Assembly: GCA_022402525.1 (NCBI GenBank)
Contig: JAKRSB010000022.1
Location: forward strand, 1-33,228
Source of the DNA: Thermosynechococcaceae cyanobacterium MS004
GTDB taxonomy: Bacteria; Cyanobacteriota; Cyanobacteriia; Thermosynechococcales; Thermosynechococcaceae
DNA: 33,228 bases
Direction of reading: 5' to 3'
Part shown: in pieces, positions 9,801-17,606 of the stretch
Layout of the letters: each line of letters opens with the position of its first letter
Numbering within the stretch: the first letter of the stretch is position 1
The notes under the pieces: model-generated
Databases searched by the model: none
Told to the model about the DNA's origin: nothing
What the model saw: the letters and a program-made list of their open reading frames with translations, nothing else
Translations under genes and position numbers: made by a program

Positions 9801-9838
9801 AAGCTATCGGAATATGCACGAGATGAATTCACAATCAT
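6803..9838 (-). CDS. putA: bifunctional proline dehydrogenase / L-glutamate gamma-semialdehyde dehydrogenase
   Basis: The chosen ATG lies seven bases after a perfect AGGAGG and gives 1011 residues. An ATG ten codons earlier has no such site. The N-terminal half is a FAD-dependent proline dehydrogenase barrel, with VSVKLTAFYSQF, VTVRLIKGAYWD and a C-terminal YLIRRLLENTANSSF motif. The second half (about 510-1000) is an aldehyde dehydrogenase of the P5C type with SPWNFPLAIPTG, the EMGGKN glutamate motif and catalytic Cys804 in GQKCSACS. Together the domains oxidise proline to glutamate. No DNA-binding ribbon-helix-helix domain precedes the enzyme, so it is not an autoregulating PutA. It lies downstream of cphA and cphB on the same strand, which fits use of arginine/proline carbon and nitrogen from cyanophycin. 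Confidence 0.95.
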   Translation of the reverse strand: MIVNSSRAYSDSFIQTDYEEKTQDIARQLLAEATEKRSLFAKVRDQFRWDDKLLSWTMDNPALRVQLFRLIDCLPSLTTKAEIARHLQEYLSDPEVELPQALKGLLNFTANDSMPGQVAATTLSTAVETLARKYISGETLKQTLQTIEQLRKQSMAFTVDVLGEAVVTEAEAQAYLDQYLTLMTQLTEASQRWSPVPQVDAADGVALTPVQVSVKLTAFYSQFDPLDVEGSQRKVSDRIRILLRQAQTVGAAVHFDMEQYRYKNATLATLKQLLMEEEFRDRTDIGLTLQAYLRDSYQDLQGLIAWAKQRGKPVTVRLIKGAYWDQETIIARQNHWPTPVYNHKSSTDANFERMTALLLANHEHLHAAIGSHNVRSQAHAIAIAQALKIPQGHLEFQVLYGMADTLAVALAKRGHRVRVYCPYGPLIPGMAYLIRRLLENTANSSFLRQSVTGQSLEGLLAAPTWGEGDADGTVVQPTPIVASTSTVTRINPSADTDYVIAPLRSAAATALSTVRQQLGQHYLPLIDGVRAATDKTIQSVNPSNPTEVVGTVGQINLDQAEQAIAAAKAAFLTWKQTPAQERAAILRRAADLLEARRHELNAWMVLEAGKPLHQADVEVSEAADFCRYYAAEMERLDPEIIYDVAGESDRYFYRPKGIVLVISPWNFPLAIPTGMTVAALVTGNCVLLKPAAVTSVIAAKLSEILVEAGIPKGVFQYVPGSGATVGNHLVKHPDVQMIVFTGSQEVGCQIYASAAILQPGQKHLKRVVAEMGGKNAIIIDESADLDQAVQGVVYSAFGYSGQKCSACSRVVVLAPVYDSFVARLVEATKSLNVGDAADPSTKVGPVIDLAAQQRIHAAIAQGKQESTLALELPSPEPGYFVGPVIFADVDPQSVLAQQEIFGPVLSVIKAQTFGEALAIANGTNYALTGGLYSRTPSHIEQAKAEFEVGNLYINRTITGAIVARQPFGGFKLSGVGSKAGGPDYLLQFLDPRTVTENIQRQGFAPIEGVES

Positions 9839-9927
9839 CAAATAGCCTCCTGAGGCATGAAGATTCAACTCACCTCTAAATGTCCGAGGAATCTCAGAGC
9901 GTTTTAGTCTTAGAAGCCAGCGGCCTA

Positions 9928-10011
9928 ATAAAATCTACAAAATCTACAGCACTGCTAATGCACAGCACTGTTAAATCTACAGCACAACACTATTCACCCA
10001 CAGCACTATTA
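9928..10011. repeat. degenerate short repeats between putA and cphA
   Basis: Variants of AAATCTACAGCAC and CACAGCACTRTT recur four to five times with irregular spacing. The unit is specific to this spacer. No reading frame or hairpin explains it. Confidence 0.6.
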
Positions 10012-10037
10012 TCTGTCGAACGATATCCAGTTTGCCA

Positions 10038-10121
10038 AGATTGGATGAACAGAGTTGAGTGGGCAAGGTTGAATGGGCAAAGTTGAATGGGCAAAGTTGA
10101 ATGAGCAAAATTGAGTGAACA
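10038..10121. repeat. six-copy 14-bp degenerate tandem repeat
   Basis: Six contiguous 14-base units start at 10038, 10052, 10066, 10080, 10094 and 10108, with a consensus near ARRTTGARTGGGCA. A decayed seventh runs into the cphA stop region. Units three to five differ by only one or two bases. The array has no dyad symmetry like an operator and no spacers like a CRISPR, and its 14-base period does not preserve a reading frame. Confidence 0.85.
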
Positions 10122-10132
10122 AGATTGGGGCA

Positions 10133-12919
10133 CTAGATGCCAGCAGTCCCGTTACCGCCCACAGAAACTGGATTGAGGACAGAGTCTTGTGTCAGCCGTG
10201 AATCTGGGGCTGGCTCTGGGACTGGCTCTGGGGCTGGCTCCGGGGCTGATTCGGTCGCCACAGACGCCTCAGAAGACACTCCCTCCAGCGCATCGGCCAC
10301 TGGATTGCGGGACATAATGAGCGAAATGGCCCGACTCACGCTATCGGGGAAAATCACCACCAAGGACTTTTCCGGAGCATGATCTAGCGCCCAAGCGATC
10401 GCCTCTGCTTCATCTAGCTGCACCGAATAGGACACGGGCTTAGCAGGGTCTGTCTTAGTCTGAGAAATACCCTGCACAATCAGCTCCGCCGCATTTCCCC
10501 GTGGGCGGCCCCGATTGTCATCATCTTCTTTCACAATAATCTGGTCAAAAAACGTCGCCGAAAGCTGACCCAGCTCCGCCAAGTCTTCATCTCGGCGATC
10601 GCCAGGCCCCCCCACCACACCAATCCTCGGCCCCGGCCAATTTTTGACAAAGCTGCCCACCGCTTCATAGCCTGCGGGATTGTGGGCATAGTCCACCAGG
10701 GCATGAAAGTGACCCAGGTTAAACAAATTCATGCGCCCTGGGGTCTGCTGCGCGGATGCCTTGAAACTACGCAGCCCTGCTCGGATCTGCTCCACCCCCA
10801 CTCCCTGAACAAAAGCCGCCAAGCTGGCCGCTAAGGCATTGGCAATCATAAAGGGTGCCCGCCCCCCTAAGGTGAGCGGCACCTGCTCGATTTTCTCAAT
10901 GCGATGGATCCAATCCTGCTGCAAAATGACGATATATCCATCTTTCAGGACAGCCGCAATGCCGCCCCGCTGAACCTGCGATCGCACCCGTGGATTGTCA
11001 GGGTCCATCGAAAAATAAGCAACCTTCCCGCGCACTAAGTCAGCCATCGCTGCAACACGATCATCCTCGGCATTGAGTACGGCATAACCATCCGCATGTA
11101 CCGCCTCCGCAATCACACCCTTCACCCTGGCCATCTGGTCAATGGTGTTGATATCGCCGAGTCCAAGGTGATCCGCCGCCACATTCAGCACCACCCCCAC
11201 ATCGCAGGATTCAAAGGCCAGACCAGACCGCAAAATACCACCCCGAGCTGTTTCTAAGACCGCAATATCCACCGTCGGATCCTGCAAAATAAGCTGGGCG
11301 CTCTGAGGGCCAGTGGTGTCTCCCTTCTCAATGAGGTGACCCCCAATATAGATCCCGTCCGTCGTTGTAAAGCCGACCGACTCATGCACCTGGCTAAAAA
11401 TATGAGCAATGAGGCGAGTCGTCGTCGTCTTGCCGTTGGTTCCCGTCACCGCCACAATCGGGACACGAGTCGGTGTCCCCGGAGGGAACAGCATCCGCAG
11501 AATGGGTGCCGCCACATTGCGCCCGACCCCTTGACTCGGCGAGATGTGCATCCGCAACCCAGGAGCCGCATTGACCTCCACAATGACCCCATCCGCTTCA
11601 GCCAACGTCTTGGTAATGTCCGTCGTGATCACGTCAATCCCCGCCACATCCAGGTCAATAATGCGCGAAACCCGCTCAGCCAGCCACAAGGTTTCTGGAT
11701 GGATATCGTCCGTGCGGTCAATGGCAATGCCGCCCGTACTCAGGTTGGCCGTTGCCCGAAGGTAGCAAACCTGGCCGACCTCCAGAACCGTCTCAAGGAT
11801 AAAACCCTGATTCCTTAGCAGCTCATCCGTGGCGTCATCTAGCTCAATATGGGTGAGCATGTTGTCGTGACCCGCCCCACGCCGCTCATCTTGGTTTTCC
11901 TGCGCCACCAGCTCGGCAATTGTCGCAACCCCATCCCCAATCACATGAGCCGGAACGCGCTCTGCCACGGCCACGACCTTATGATTGACCACCAAAATGC
12001 GGTGATCGCGCCCCTGGTAGAAATGCTCAACAATCACTCCCTTGGAGACATCGCGCGCGCGGTCATAGGCTACTTCTGCCTGCTCTGCGGACTGAATATT
12101 AATCGTAATGCCTCGCCCGTGGTTGCCATCCAGAGGCTTAATGACAATGGGATAGCCACCCAAGCTGCTAATGGCTTCTTCTAGTTCGCTAAAGGAAAAA
12201 ACAACTTTTCCCAGGGGCACAGGAATGCCCATACTGGACAAAATATTTTTAGTTCTCTCCTTATCGCAGGCCAACTCAACCCCCAGCACATTGCTGTGGG
12301 AGGTCAGCGCAGCCTGAATCCGCTTTTGATATTTACCGTAGCCAAACTGAAAGAGATCGCAAGTCTCTAGCTGCATCCAGGGAATGCCCAAGGCCTCTGC
12401 CTCACGTACCAGAGCCTCCGTACTTGCGCCCAGGGTAGCGTCCACCCGCAGTCCTTTCAGATCCTCCAAGTCCTGAGCTAACTCAGCGGTAGGATAGCTG
12501 CCCGTCTGCACAATGCTTTGGCAGAGGCGCAGTGCCGCCCTTGCCGCGTATCTTCCAGCCGCTTCATCTTGATACTCAAAGACGACTTGGTAAATTCCCG
12601 GCGTCGCTGTCTCACGGGTGCGACCAAACCCGACGGGCATATCGGCCAAGGTTTGCAGTTCTAGCGCCACATGCTCCAAAATATGGCCCATCATGGTGCC
12701 CTCTCGCACCCGACTTAGAAACCCACCTCGGCATCCTGGTGAGCAAAAGTGTTCTTCCAGGCTAGGCAGGGCTGCGATGAGTCCTTCATAAAATCCAGGA
12801 ATAGTATTTGAGGGGCGATCAGCCAGCTCCTCCAAATCCAGCCGAACAACAATCAGCTTTGATCGACGAATGCTCCAGTAGTTTGGGCCGCGAAGCGTTT
12901 GGGTTTGGAGAATTTTCAT
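10133..12919 (-). CDS. cphA: cyanophycin synthetase
   Basis: The 928-residue enzyme polymerises aspartate and arginine into multi-L-arginyl-poly-L-aspartate using ATP. The N-terminal domain has the typical MKILQTQTLRGPNYWSIRR opening. An ATP-grasp domain holds PIVIKPLDGNHGRGI near residue 220. The Mur-ligase-like domain begins with the P-loop GTNGKTTT at 493-500 and continues through the C-terminal ligase part (VDYAHNPAGY, GGPGDRRDEDL). The far C-terminus extends past the usual end with a P-E-P-A/V-rich tail of about 50 residues. Cyanophycin is a cytoplasmic nitrogen reserve; cphB lies upstream on the same strand, 529 bases away. I did not find a convincing NtcA site (GTA-N8-TAC) in front of it. 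Confidence 0.97.
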   Translation of the reverse strand: MKILQTQTLRGPNYWSIRRSKLIVVRLDLEELADRPSNTIPGFYEGLIAALPSLEEHFCSPGCRGGFLSRVREGTMMGHILEHVALELQTLADMPVGFGRTRETATPGIYQVVFEYQDEAAGRYAARAALRLCQSIVQTGSYPTAELAQDLEDLKGLRVDATLGASTEALVREAEALGIPWMQLETCDLFQFGYGKYQKRIQAALTSHSNVLGVELACDKERTKNILSSMGIPVPLGKVVFSFSELEEAISSLGGYPIVIKPLDGNHGRGITINIQSAEQAEVAYDRARDVSKGVIVEHFYQGRDHRILVVNHKVVAVAERVPAHVIGDGVATIAELVAQENQDERRGAGHDNMLTHIELDDATDELLRNQGFILETVLEVGQVCYLRATANLSTGGIAIDRTDDIHPETLWLAERVSRIIDLDVAGIDVITTDITKTLAEADGVIVEVNAAPGLRMHISPSQGVGRNVAAPILRMLFPPGTPTRVPIVAVTGTNGKTTTTRLIAHIFSQVHESVGFTTTDGIYIGGHLIEKGDTTGPQSAQLILQDPTVDIAVLETARGGILRSGLAFESCDVGVVLNVAADHLGLGDINTIDQMARVKGVIAEAVHADGYAVLNAEDDRVAAMADLVRGKVAYFSMDPDNPRVRSQVQRGGIAAVLKDGYIVILQQDWIHRIEKIEQVPLTLGGRAPFMIANALAASLAAFVQGVGVEQIRAGLRSFKASAQQTPGRMNLFNLGHFHALVDYAHNPAGYEAVGSFVKNWPGPRIGVVGGPGDRRDEDLAELGQLSATFFDQIIVKEDDDNRGRPRGNAAELIVQGISQTKTDPAKPVSYSVQLDEAEAIAWALDHAPEKSLVVIFPDSVSRAISLIMSRNPVADALEGVSSEASVATESAPEPAPEPVPEPAPDSRLTQDSVLNPVSVGGNGTAGI
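10206..10253 (-). repeat. 12-bp tandem repeat encoding the PEPA tail of CphA
   Basis: Four 12-base units (10206, 10218, 10230, 10242; plus-strand consensus GGGGCTGGCTCT) encode the P-E-P-A/V steps at the end of cyanophycin synthetase. The period is a multiple of three, so expansion stays in frame. It probably forms a flexible acidic tail outside the catalytic core. Confidence 0.8.
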
Positions 12920-13036
12920 AAAAATAGGGTCGCTTGAGCTGAACTCGAAGGGTTGAATGCAGCCTTGACTTTTATGGGTGCTATTGGACGAAGGGTTTTA
13001 GGCAGATGACTTGCACCGATGGCGTTGAAGTCGGAG

Positions 13037-13134
13037 GCAGCAATACTGGAGCAGAAATATTGGGGCAGCAATATTGAGGCAAAGAACAAACTTCAAAGAG
13101 ACAAGTTTAAGCAAGGAACAAGTTTAAGCAAGGG
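13037..13134. repeat. 14-bp and 17-bp tandem repeats upstream of cphA
   Basis: Three 14-base units start at 13037, 13051 and 13065 (consensus GCAGMAATAYTGRG). They are followed by a second, unrelated array of two 17-base units, ACAAGTTTAAGCAAGGR, at 13101-13117 and 13118-13134. Both are private to this spacer. Confidence 0.8.
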
Positions 13135-13250
13135 ATAGGTTCTAAAAATTAGCTCAAAGAACCAGCCATCAAATGCTTTGACCCTGGAGTCATGCATTTG
13201 AGCCACACACTTAACCCCGTGCCTGGGCTACAATCCTGATCTACATCATG

Positions 13251-13270
13251 AATCACGCGACTGCGTGATT
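13251..13270. promoter_or_regulatory. perfect 8-bp inverted repeat, operator candidate
   Basis: AATCACGC (13251-13258) and GCGTGATT (13263-13270) are exact inverted copies around the tetramer GACT. No T-run follows on either strand, so a transcription-factor site is likelier than a terminator. It lies about 55 bases before the strong ribosome-binding site of the 33-codon ORF. Its regulator is unknown. Confidence 0.4.
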
Positions 13271-13326
13271 TAAAACATGGACAAAACTATAAACTAGGCA
13301 CTCTTCATTAATTTCCAAGGAGATCA

Positions 13327-13428
13327 ATGATTCTGTGTTTATTGATACCAAACATTAATCAAAGCTGGATTGATTTCTCTAATCTCTCTAGGCAGGCTGT
13401 GGGTTCTGGGAGTAGCCTAACACACTGA
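13327..13428 (+). CDS. possible 33-residue leader or small peptide
   Basis: An ATG stands four bases after AAGGAG, one of the best ribosome-binding sites in the window, and opens 33 codons (starting MILCLLIPNINQSW) before TGA. A TATAAA hexamer at 13288-13293 and an 8-bp inverted repeat at 13251-13270 lie just upstream. It is on the opposite strand to cphA and cphB and matches no family I recognise. The short length means it could be chance. Confidence 0.25.
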   Translation: MILCLLIPNINQSWIDFSNLSRQAVGSGSSLTH

Positions 13429-13448
13429 AAATACCCGATAGAAACGGC

Positions 13449-14315
13449 CTAGGATGGCAGCACTATTCGCTGTTGATAATTGTAGCGATCGCCCTGACTC
13501 AGTACGTGAACCGTCAGATTATGCAGGCTAATCGGCGTAGTTTCGCCTACGTGGGCATAGTTGGTGTGGGTTAATTCAAAGGGGTCAATAATCGTAATGG
13601 TGCCTTTGCCAATCACCTGAAATGTGCCGTCCCCAATAAATGCGGCACAGGTGTCTTCATCAATCCCAACGCCTAGCTTGTCAGGATGCGCCGCGATCGC
13701 GCTCATCAAGCGAGCCATCCGATTTCGGTTATGGAAATGCTGATCGACCAATAGCTCCGGAAAAATTCCCAGCCCATCCGTCAAGTCCACTAAAAGCTGA
13801 TTTGGAGATTCGCCACTGCTTCCCCCTGAAATCATCTTTTCGCCCATAATAGCGGCACCTGCACTGGTACCAGCCAAGGCCAAGGTGCCAGCGTGAACCC
13901 TTTCCTTAATGGATTTAATAAATTGACTGCCCCCAATCAAATCACAAATGCGGAGCTGATCCCCACCGGTCACAAAAATACCTGTACAGGCTTCTAAAAT
14001 ATCCAGCCAGCGCGCTTCGTCGCATTCCTGGGGCTGACGAATATCCAGCACCTCTATATTCAGTGCGCCCATGCCTTGAAAAATCTGGAGGTAGCGATCG
14101 CCCACGGCACTGGGCTCCTGAGAGGCGCAGGGCAAAACACCAATGGTTGCTAGCTTGCCACCTGCACTTTCAAAGAAAGCCGTTAATATGCTGCAACCAT
14201 TTACCTTGTCTTCTGCTCCGCCAATAACCATGATTGGGTACTGGGTTGGAATGGCCATAGACTCTTGCGTTAAAGTAGGTTGCCCTGGAGCATAAAACGA
14301 TTCCAAGTATTGCAT
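13449..14315 (-). CDS. cphB: cyanophycinase (peptidase family S51)
   Basis: The 288-residue exopeptidase hydrolyses cyanophycin to beta-Asp-Arg dipeptides. The nucleophile is Ser151 in LAGTSAGAAIMG. Other family motifs are the VIGGAEDK opening near 30-37, TGGDQLR at 116-122, DQHFHNRNRMARL at 191-203 and GIDEDTCAAF. The first ATG gives an N-terminus (MQYLES) like other filamentous cyanobacterial CphB proteins; an internal Met20 is less likely. It lies upstream of cphA on the same strand, but the 529-base gap implies separate or additional promoters. Confidence 0.96.
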   Translation of the reverse strand: MQYLESFYAPGQPTLTQESMAIPTQYPIMVIGGAEDKVNGCSILTAFFESAGGKLATIGVLPCASQEPSAVGDRYLQIFQGMGALNIEVLDIRQPQECDEARWLDILEACTGIFVTGGDQLRICDLIGGSQFIKSIKERVHAGTLALAGTSAGAAIMGEKMISGGSSGESPNQLLVDLTDGLGIFPELLVDQHFHNRNRMARLMSAIAAHPDKLGVGIDEDTCAAFIGDGTFQVIGKGTITIIDPFELTHTNYAHVGETTPISLHNLTVHVLSQGDRYNYQQRIVLPS

Positions 14316-14626
14316 TGTATAACCGTGGGTGTAGCAATCTAAAGTTTATCGGAAAAGCTCCCTCTGCATTTAGATTTTTATAAAGTTTTGAAATGCAAAG
14401 TCTTGAACTGCAAAGTTTTAATCGCAGCCTAAAGGCTAGCAAATAACGCTAGCAACCTACATACTAGCAACCCAATCCCAACGAGTAGGCTGCTGGCTGA
14501 GCACCTGAAGTCATCAAGCCTGCGGACTGCAATAAAGTGCGTCCTAAGAGGTGCGCTCTAGGAGGTACTTTTGGGACGGTATTTTTAGGAAGAGGTTTTC
14601 TACCGTCCCTACAGCAAACCAATTCT
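14316..14626. other. 311-bp spacer between hemH and cphB
   Basis: No gene is visible. It contains an inverted repeat at 14573-14609, a duplicated 12-mer at 14609-14638 that includes the hemH stop codon, and loosely repeated CTAGCAA and TGCAAAG words between about 14388 and 14470. The cphB promoter must be here, but no standard hexamer pair is convincing. Confidence 0.5.
14573..14609. repeat. 9-bp perfect inverted repeat downstream of hemH
   Basis: GGGACGGTA (14573-14581) and TACCGTCCC (14601-14609) can pair around a 19-base loop. It lies about 20 bases past the hemH stop on the minus strand, where a terminator is expected, but no T-run follows, so intrinsic termination is uncertain. Confidence 0.45.
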
Positions 14627-14638
14627 CTACAGCAAGCC
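14609..14638. repeat. duplicated 12-mer containing the hemH stop codon
   Basis: CTACAGCAARCC occurs at 14627-14638, where its first three bases are the complement of the hemH TAG stop, and again at 14609-14620. There is one mismatch and the spacing is 18 bases. The outer copy looks like a duplicate of the gene end. Confidence 0.6.
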
Positions 14639-15790
14639 CACATAGTGCAGGGGGCCTTGACCACTAATAAGCTCTACAAGAAGCGCCAAGAAGCCCAGCA
14701 TGGCCAAACGTCCATTCCAGCGCTCGGCAGCGGAGGTCAGCCCCCACTCCCAGTTTTCTTGAGGGTACATCTTGACCTGCTTGCCAGGACGAATCACCTC
14801 CGCGAACTGAACCGCAGGGGCATTCAGCGCTTCGACGACCAAATTGCCTAAGTCATCAATAAATTTGGGGTAGGTATTGAGGGCAGGAACCCGTCGAAAA
14901 TGCTGAATTCCTGACTCTAGGGCAACCTCGCGGTACTCCATGTCAATTTCTTGTAGCGTCTCGATATGCTCCGATATAAAGCTCACGGGAACAACCACCA
15001 GTTCCTGAGTACCCTTTTCGCCTAGGGCAACCAGCTCATCTTCGGTATAGGGCTGAAGCCACTCGATGGGGCCAACCCGGCTCTGATAAGCCAAGACATG
15101 GGGGTTAGGACGATTCAGCGCCTTCATAATGAGCGCGGTGCAGTTTTCAATTTCGGCCTGATAGGGGTCACCTGCTTCGGTCACGTAGCTGACCGGCACA
15201 CCGTGGGCGCTAAAGAAAACCGTGGCCTCTTGAGGACTGGTGCAGTGGTCTAGCTCTTGTCGCACCAAGTCCGCCATCGATTCAATGTAGCCAGGACGTT
15301 CGTACCAGGACGGAATAACGGTGTAGTTGATTTTTTGGAGTTCAGGGTCTGATTTCCAGAGATCTTCAAGAATCCGAAAGCTTGAGCCGCTGGTGCTAAT
15401 GGAAAACTGCGGGTAAAGGGGGAGAATAATCAGATCTTGGACGCCATCTCGCTTAATTTGTGCGATCGCCTCTTCGGTAAAGGGATGCCAGTAGCGCATC
15501 CCAATATAAACCGTGGCGTCTAGCCCTTTAGCGCGCAGATCTTGCTGTAGGGCGCTGGCCTGCTCCTCCGTAATGCGGCGCAGGGGAGAGCCACCCCCAA
15601 TCTGCCGATAGTTTTCTTGGGACTTTTGGGCGCGAGACGTTGAGATAAACCAGGCCAAAGGCTTTTGGAGCCAGCGAAAGGGGAGCCGAATAATTTCAGG
15701 GTCTGAAAAGAGATTGTATAAAAAGGGTCTGACATCGCTGAGCTGCTCTGGCCCACCTAAATTCAGAAGCAAGACTCCAACGCGACCCAT
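14627..15790 (-). CDS. hemH: ferrochelatase with C-terminal chlorophyll-binding-type domain
   Basis: The 387-residue enzyme inserts Fe(II) into protoporphyrin IX, the last step of heme synthesis. Class signatures are [19 protein letters not shown] at 6-24, His196 in [11 protein letters not shown] and the glutamate motif [11 protein letters not shown] near 273-283. After a short linker, residues 345-380 form the cyanobacterial/plastid CAB extension with the [19 protein letters not shown] helix, which resembles Hlip/light-harvesting proteins and can bind pigment. The enzyme is therefore probably membrane-associated. AGGA stands 11 bases before the ATG. It is transcribed toward cphB but is probably a separate unit. 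Confidence 0.96.
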   Translation of the reverse strand: MGRVGVLLLNLGGPEQLSDVRPFLYNLFSDPEIIRLPFRWLQKPLAWFISTSRAQKSQENYRQIGGGSPLRRITEEQASALQQDLRAKGLDATVYIGMRYWHPFTEEAIAQIKRDGVQDLIILPLYPQFSISTSGSSFRILEDLWKSDPELQKINYTVIPSWYERPGYIESMADLVRQELDHCTSPQEATVFFSAHGVPVSYVTEAGDPYQAEIENCTALIMKALNRPNPHVLAYQSRVGPIEWLQPYTEDELVALGEKGTQELVVVPVSFISEHIETLQEIDMEYREVALESGIQHFRRVPALNTYPKFIDDLGNLVVEALNAPAVQFAEVIRPGKQVKMYPQENWEWGLTSAAERWNGRLAMLGFLALLVELISGQGPLHYVGLL

Positions 15791-15954
15791 ATAAACAGTT
15801 TCCTAAGATGACATCATATTTGTTACCGATTTTAACAACATATCTCTTCATAGATCGGCAAACGGTAAGAGATTACACATCTTAATCCCTTGCAAGTGAT
15901 TCTCATCTAGTTTCTCCGGCCACGTTTGCACCCAGGGAGCAATTGCCCAGATCC

Positions 15955-17460
15955 CTAGACCCAAGACGGCAGCCAGATTCTAAGCTGCCAAGCTTCGGGA
16001 GAGATCGGCAGCCCCAAAAAGAGCGGTAGCCAGAACACAAAGCCCGCAATACTCGCCAGCACAAGCACCACAGCCAAAATCTTAAAGCTCAGAAACTGGC
16101 TGCTCAGCCAACTGTCTATCAGCCACGCCAGCGCCATGCTCGCAAAGAGGTAGGCCGGCATGTAGTGATACAAAAAGGCACATCGACTAATGCTGAGCCA
16201 GGGCAAGAGGTTTGCGATATAGCTCGTTGCGACATAGATCAGCAGCGGCTGATCCTGTAAATAAAGGCTCAAGGCAGAAGACTCACCTCGCGGACTGCGG
16301 CGGGACATCCGCTGGCCAGCTTGCCCAACAGTTTGTCCAAAAACTTGCAAAAGACATAGCCCCAGCACAAGGGCGATCGCAATCGTCGTGCCCCACCACA
16401 GCGGCGGATTACCCGTCGCGTAGACGCTGTAGACATACTGAGCCTTTTCAGCGGGTAGCGGTGGCCCCATCATTGGCATAGGTTCAGCCAAGGAGGTAGC
16501 ACGCTGATAGAAATAGCTCACGGGACGCAGCAGCAGCGGCCAACTCATCCAGTTTGAGCAGTAGGGATGGATATCCGCACCGCTGCCCACGCGCTGATGG
16601 TAGCCAAACATTTGCGGATGCACCTGCACAAAGTCAAACTCTGGATTCTGCAAAAGATGGGGAATCCAGGCCAGTCGATACAAGAGCGCTCCCACCAAGG
16701 GAATAAAGAAAAAGAGCTTAAAAATTGAGAGCCGTTCTAGGCTCTGCCCTGGATTCCGCTCTAAATCGTTTAGCGGTCTCTCCTCAGCCTGACGGGATTT
16801 ACCCCACTGGCTTAAGCGGAAGTTACTTAAGCTTAAATTGCTTAAACGAAAAATTCCCCAACAAAGGTATAGTCCCAGTAAGAAGCCCAGAGAATTCCAC
16901 TTGGTGGCCGCAGCTGCACCAAAGCTGAGCCCCGCACAGGTTAGCCAGAGCCAGTGCGTCCAGCCTCTTCGCTGAGCGCTGCTGAGTAGCACAAACCACT
17001 GTCCCAGTAGCCCAAAGGTGAGGACATAAATATTAATGAGGCCGTAGCGCGACTCCACCAGCAAGAGTCCATCCAGGACAGCCAACGCCCCCGCCAATAA
17101 GGCAAAACGACAGCGATGGGTTAACTGATAGCCAATTCCAACAATCAGGAGCGGAATAGAGGAGCCAAACAGCGCATTCATCCACCGATAGCCCCAAGGG
17201 TTATAGCCCTTTAGCCAAATGCCTAGAGCAATGAGGTACTTGCCCAAGGGGGGATGGGCATCAAAAAAAGGGGTGTGGGTGAGGTAATTTTGCCCAAATT
17301 TTGCAAAGTAAATTTCGTCAAACACCAGGGTATTGAAGCGCTCTAAGCCCCAAAATCTAAGCCCTAGGGCAATGCCCCACAGTCCAAGGAGGGCAACCCA
17401 AAACCAGACAGGAATCACAGGGGGAAAAGAAACTGATGGAGATGCTTTGGACTGCGTCAT
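15955..17460 (-). CDS. protein O-mannosyltransferase-like GT39 family membrane protein
   Basis: The ATG at 17460 gives 501 residues; a GTG 13 codons earlier is possible but without support. The polytopic protein begins with a membrane helix at about 18-37, then VFDEIYFAKFG with the acidic pair D48-E49, and FDAHPPLGKYLIALG at 66-80. The D-E and H-P-P motifs are characteristic of dolichyl-phosphate-mannose--protein mannosyltransferases and their bacterial homologues. About ten further hydrophobic segments follow. The donor would be a polyprenyl-phosphate-linked sugar, acting on the periplasmic face. The acceptor is unknown. It may be translated after no other gene: hisC diverges from it upstream. 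Confidence 0.88.
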   Translation of the reverse strand: MTQSKASPSVSFPPVIPVWFWVALLGLWGIALGLRFWGLERFNTLVFDEIYFAKFGQNYLTHTPFFDAHPPLGKYLIALGIWLKGYNPWGYRWMNALFGSSIPLLIVGIGYQLTHRCRFALLAGALAVLDGLLLVESRYGLINIYVLTFGLLGQWFVLLSSAQRRGWTHWLWLTCAGLSFGAAAATKWNSLGFLLGLYLCWGIFRLSNLSLSNFRLSQWGKSRQAEERPLNDLERNPGQSLERLSIFKLFFFIPLVGALLYRLAWIPHLLQNPEFDFVQVHPQMFGYHQRVGSGADIHPYCSNWMSWPLLLRPVSYFYQRATSLAEPMPMMGPPLPAEKAQYVYSVYATGNPPLWWGTTIAIALVLGLCLLQVFGQTVGQAGQRMSRRSPRGESSALSLYLQDQPLLIYVATSYIANLLPWLSISRCAFLYHYMPAYLFASMALAWLIDSWLSSQFLSFKILAVVLVLASIAGFVFWLPLFLGLPISPEAWQLRIWLPSWV

Positions 17461-17606
17461 GGGCCTGGGTGTGTCGCTATAGAATGGGCAGAATATCACA
17501 CCCAGCGATCAATTCATCGGTGCGGGATTCGTGGTCGGGCTACAATCAAGAAGCGTTTCGTACAGCATGCAGCAGCATGAATTCGACAAAAATGATCGCC
17601 TTCTGA

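Larger units (their letters stand above)
12920..13448. other. 529-bp spacer between cphB and cphA
   Basis: It should hold the cphA promoter on the minus strand. Visible contents are a 14-bp triplet repeat at 13037-13078, a 17-bp pair at 13101-13134, a perfect 8-bp inverted repeat at 13251-13270, and a 33-codon plus-strand ORF at 13327 behind a strong ribosome-binding site. I see no terminator with a T-run for cphB. Confidence 0.6.

Noticed and set aside
10038-10121. CRISPR array
   Set aside because: The units are directly adjacent, degenerate and without spacers, and no cas gene is nearby; this holds for all other arrays in the window.
11336-11818. A 160-codon plus-strand frame inside cphA
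   Set aside because: It is antisense to the cyanophycin synthetase domain; its arginine-rich composition is typical of a shadow frame.
12920-13448. NtcA-binding site upstream of cphA
   Set aside because: No GTA-N8-TAC match with a suitable -10 box was found; a partial GTAG...GTAG near 13230 has the wrong spacing and sequence.
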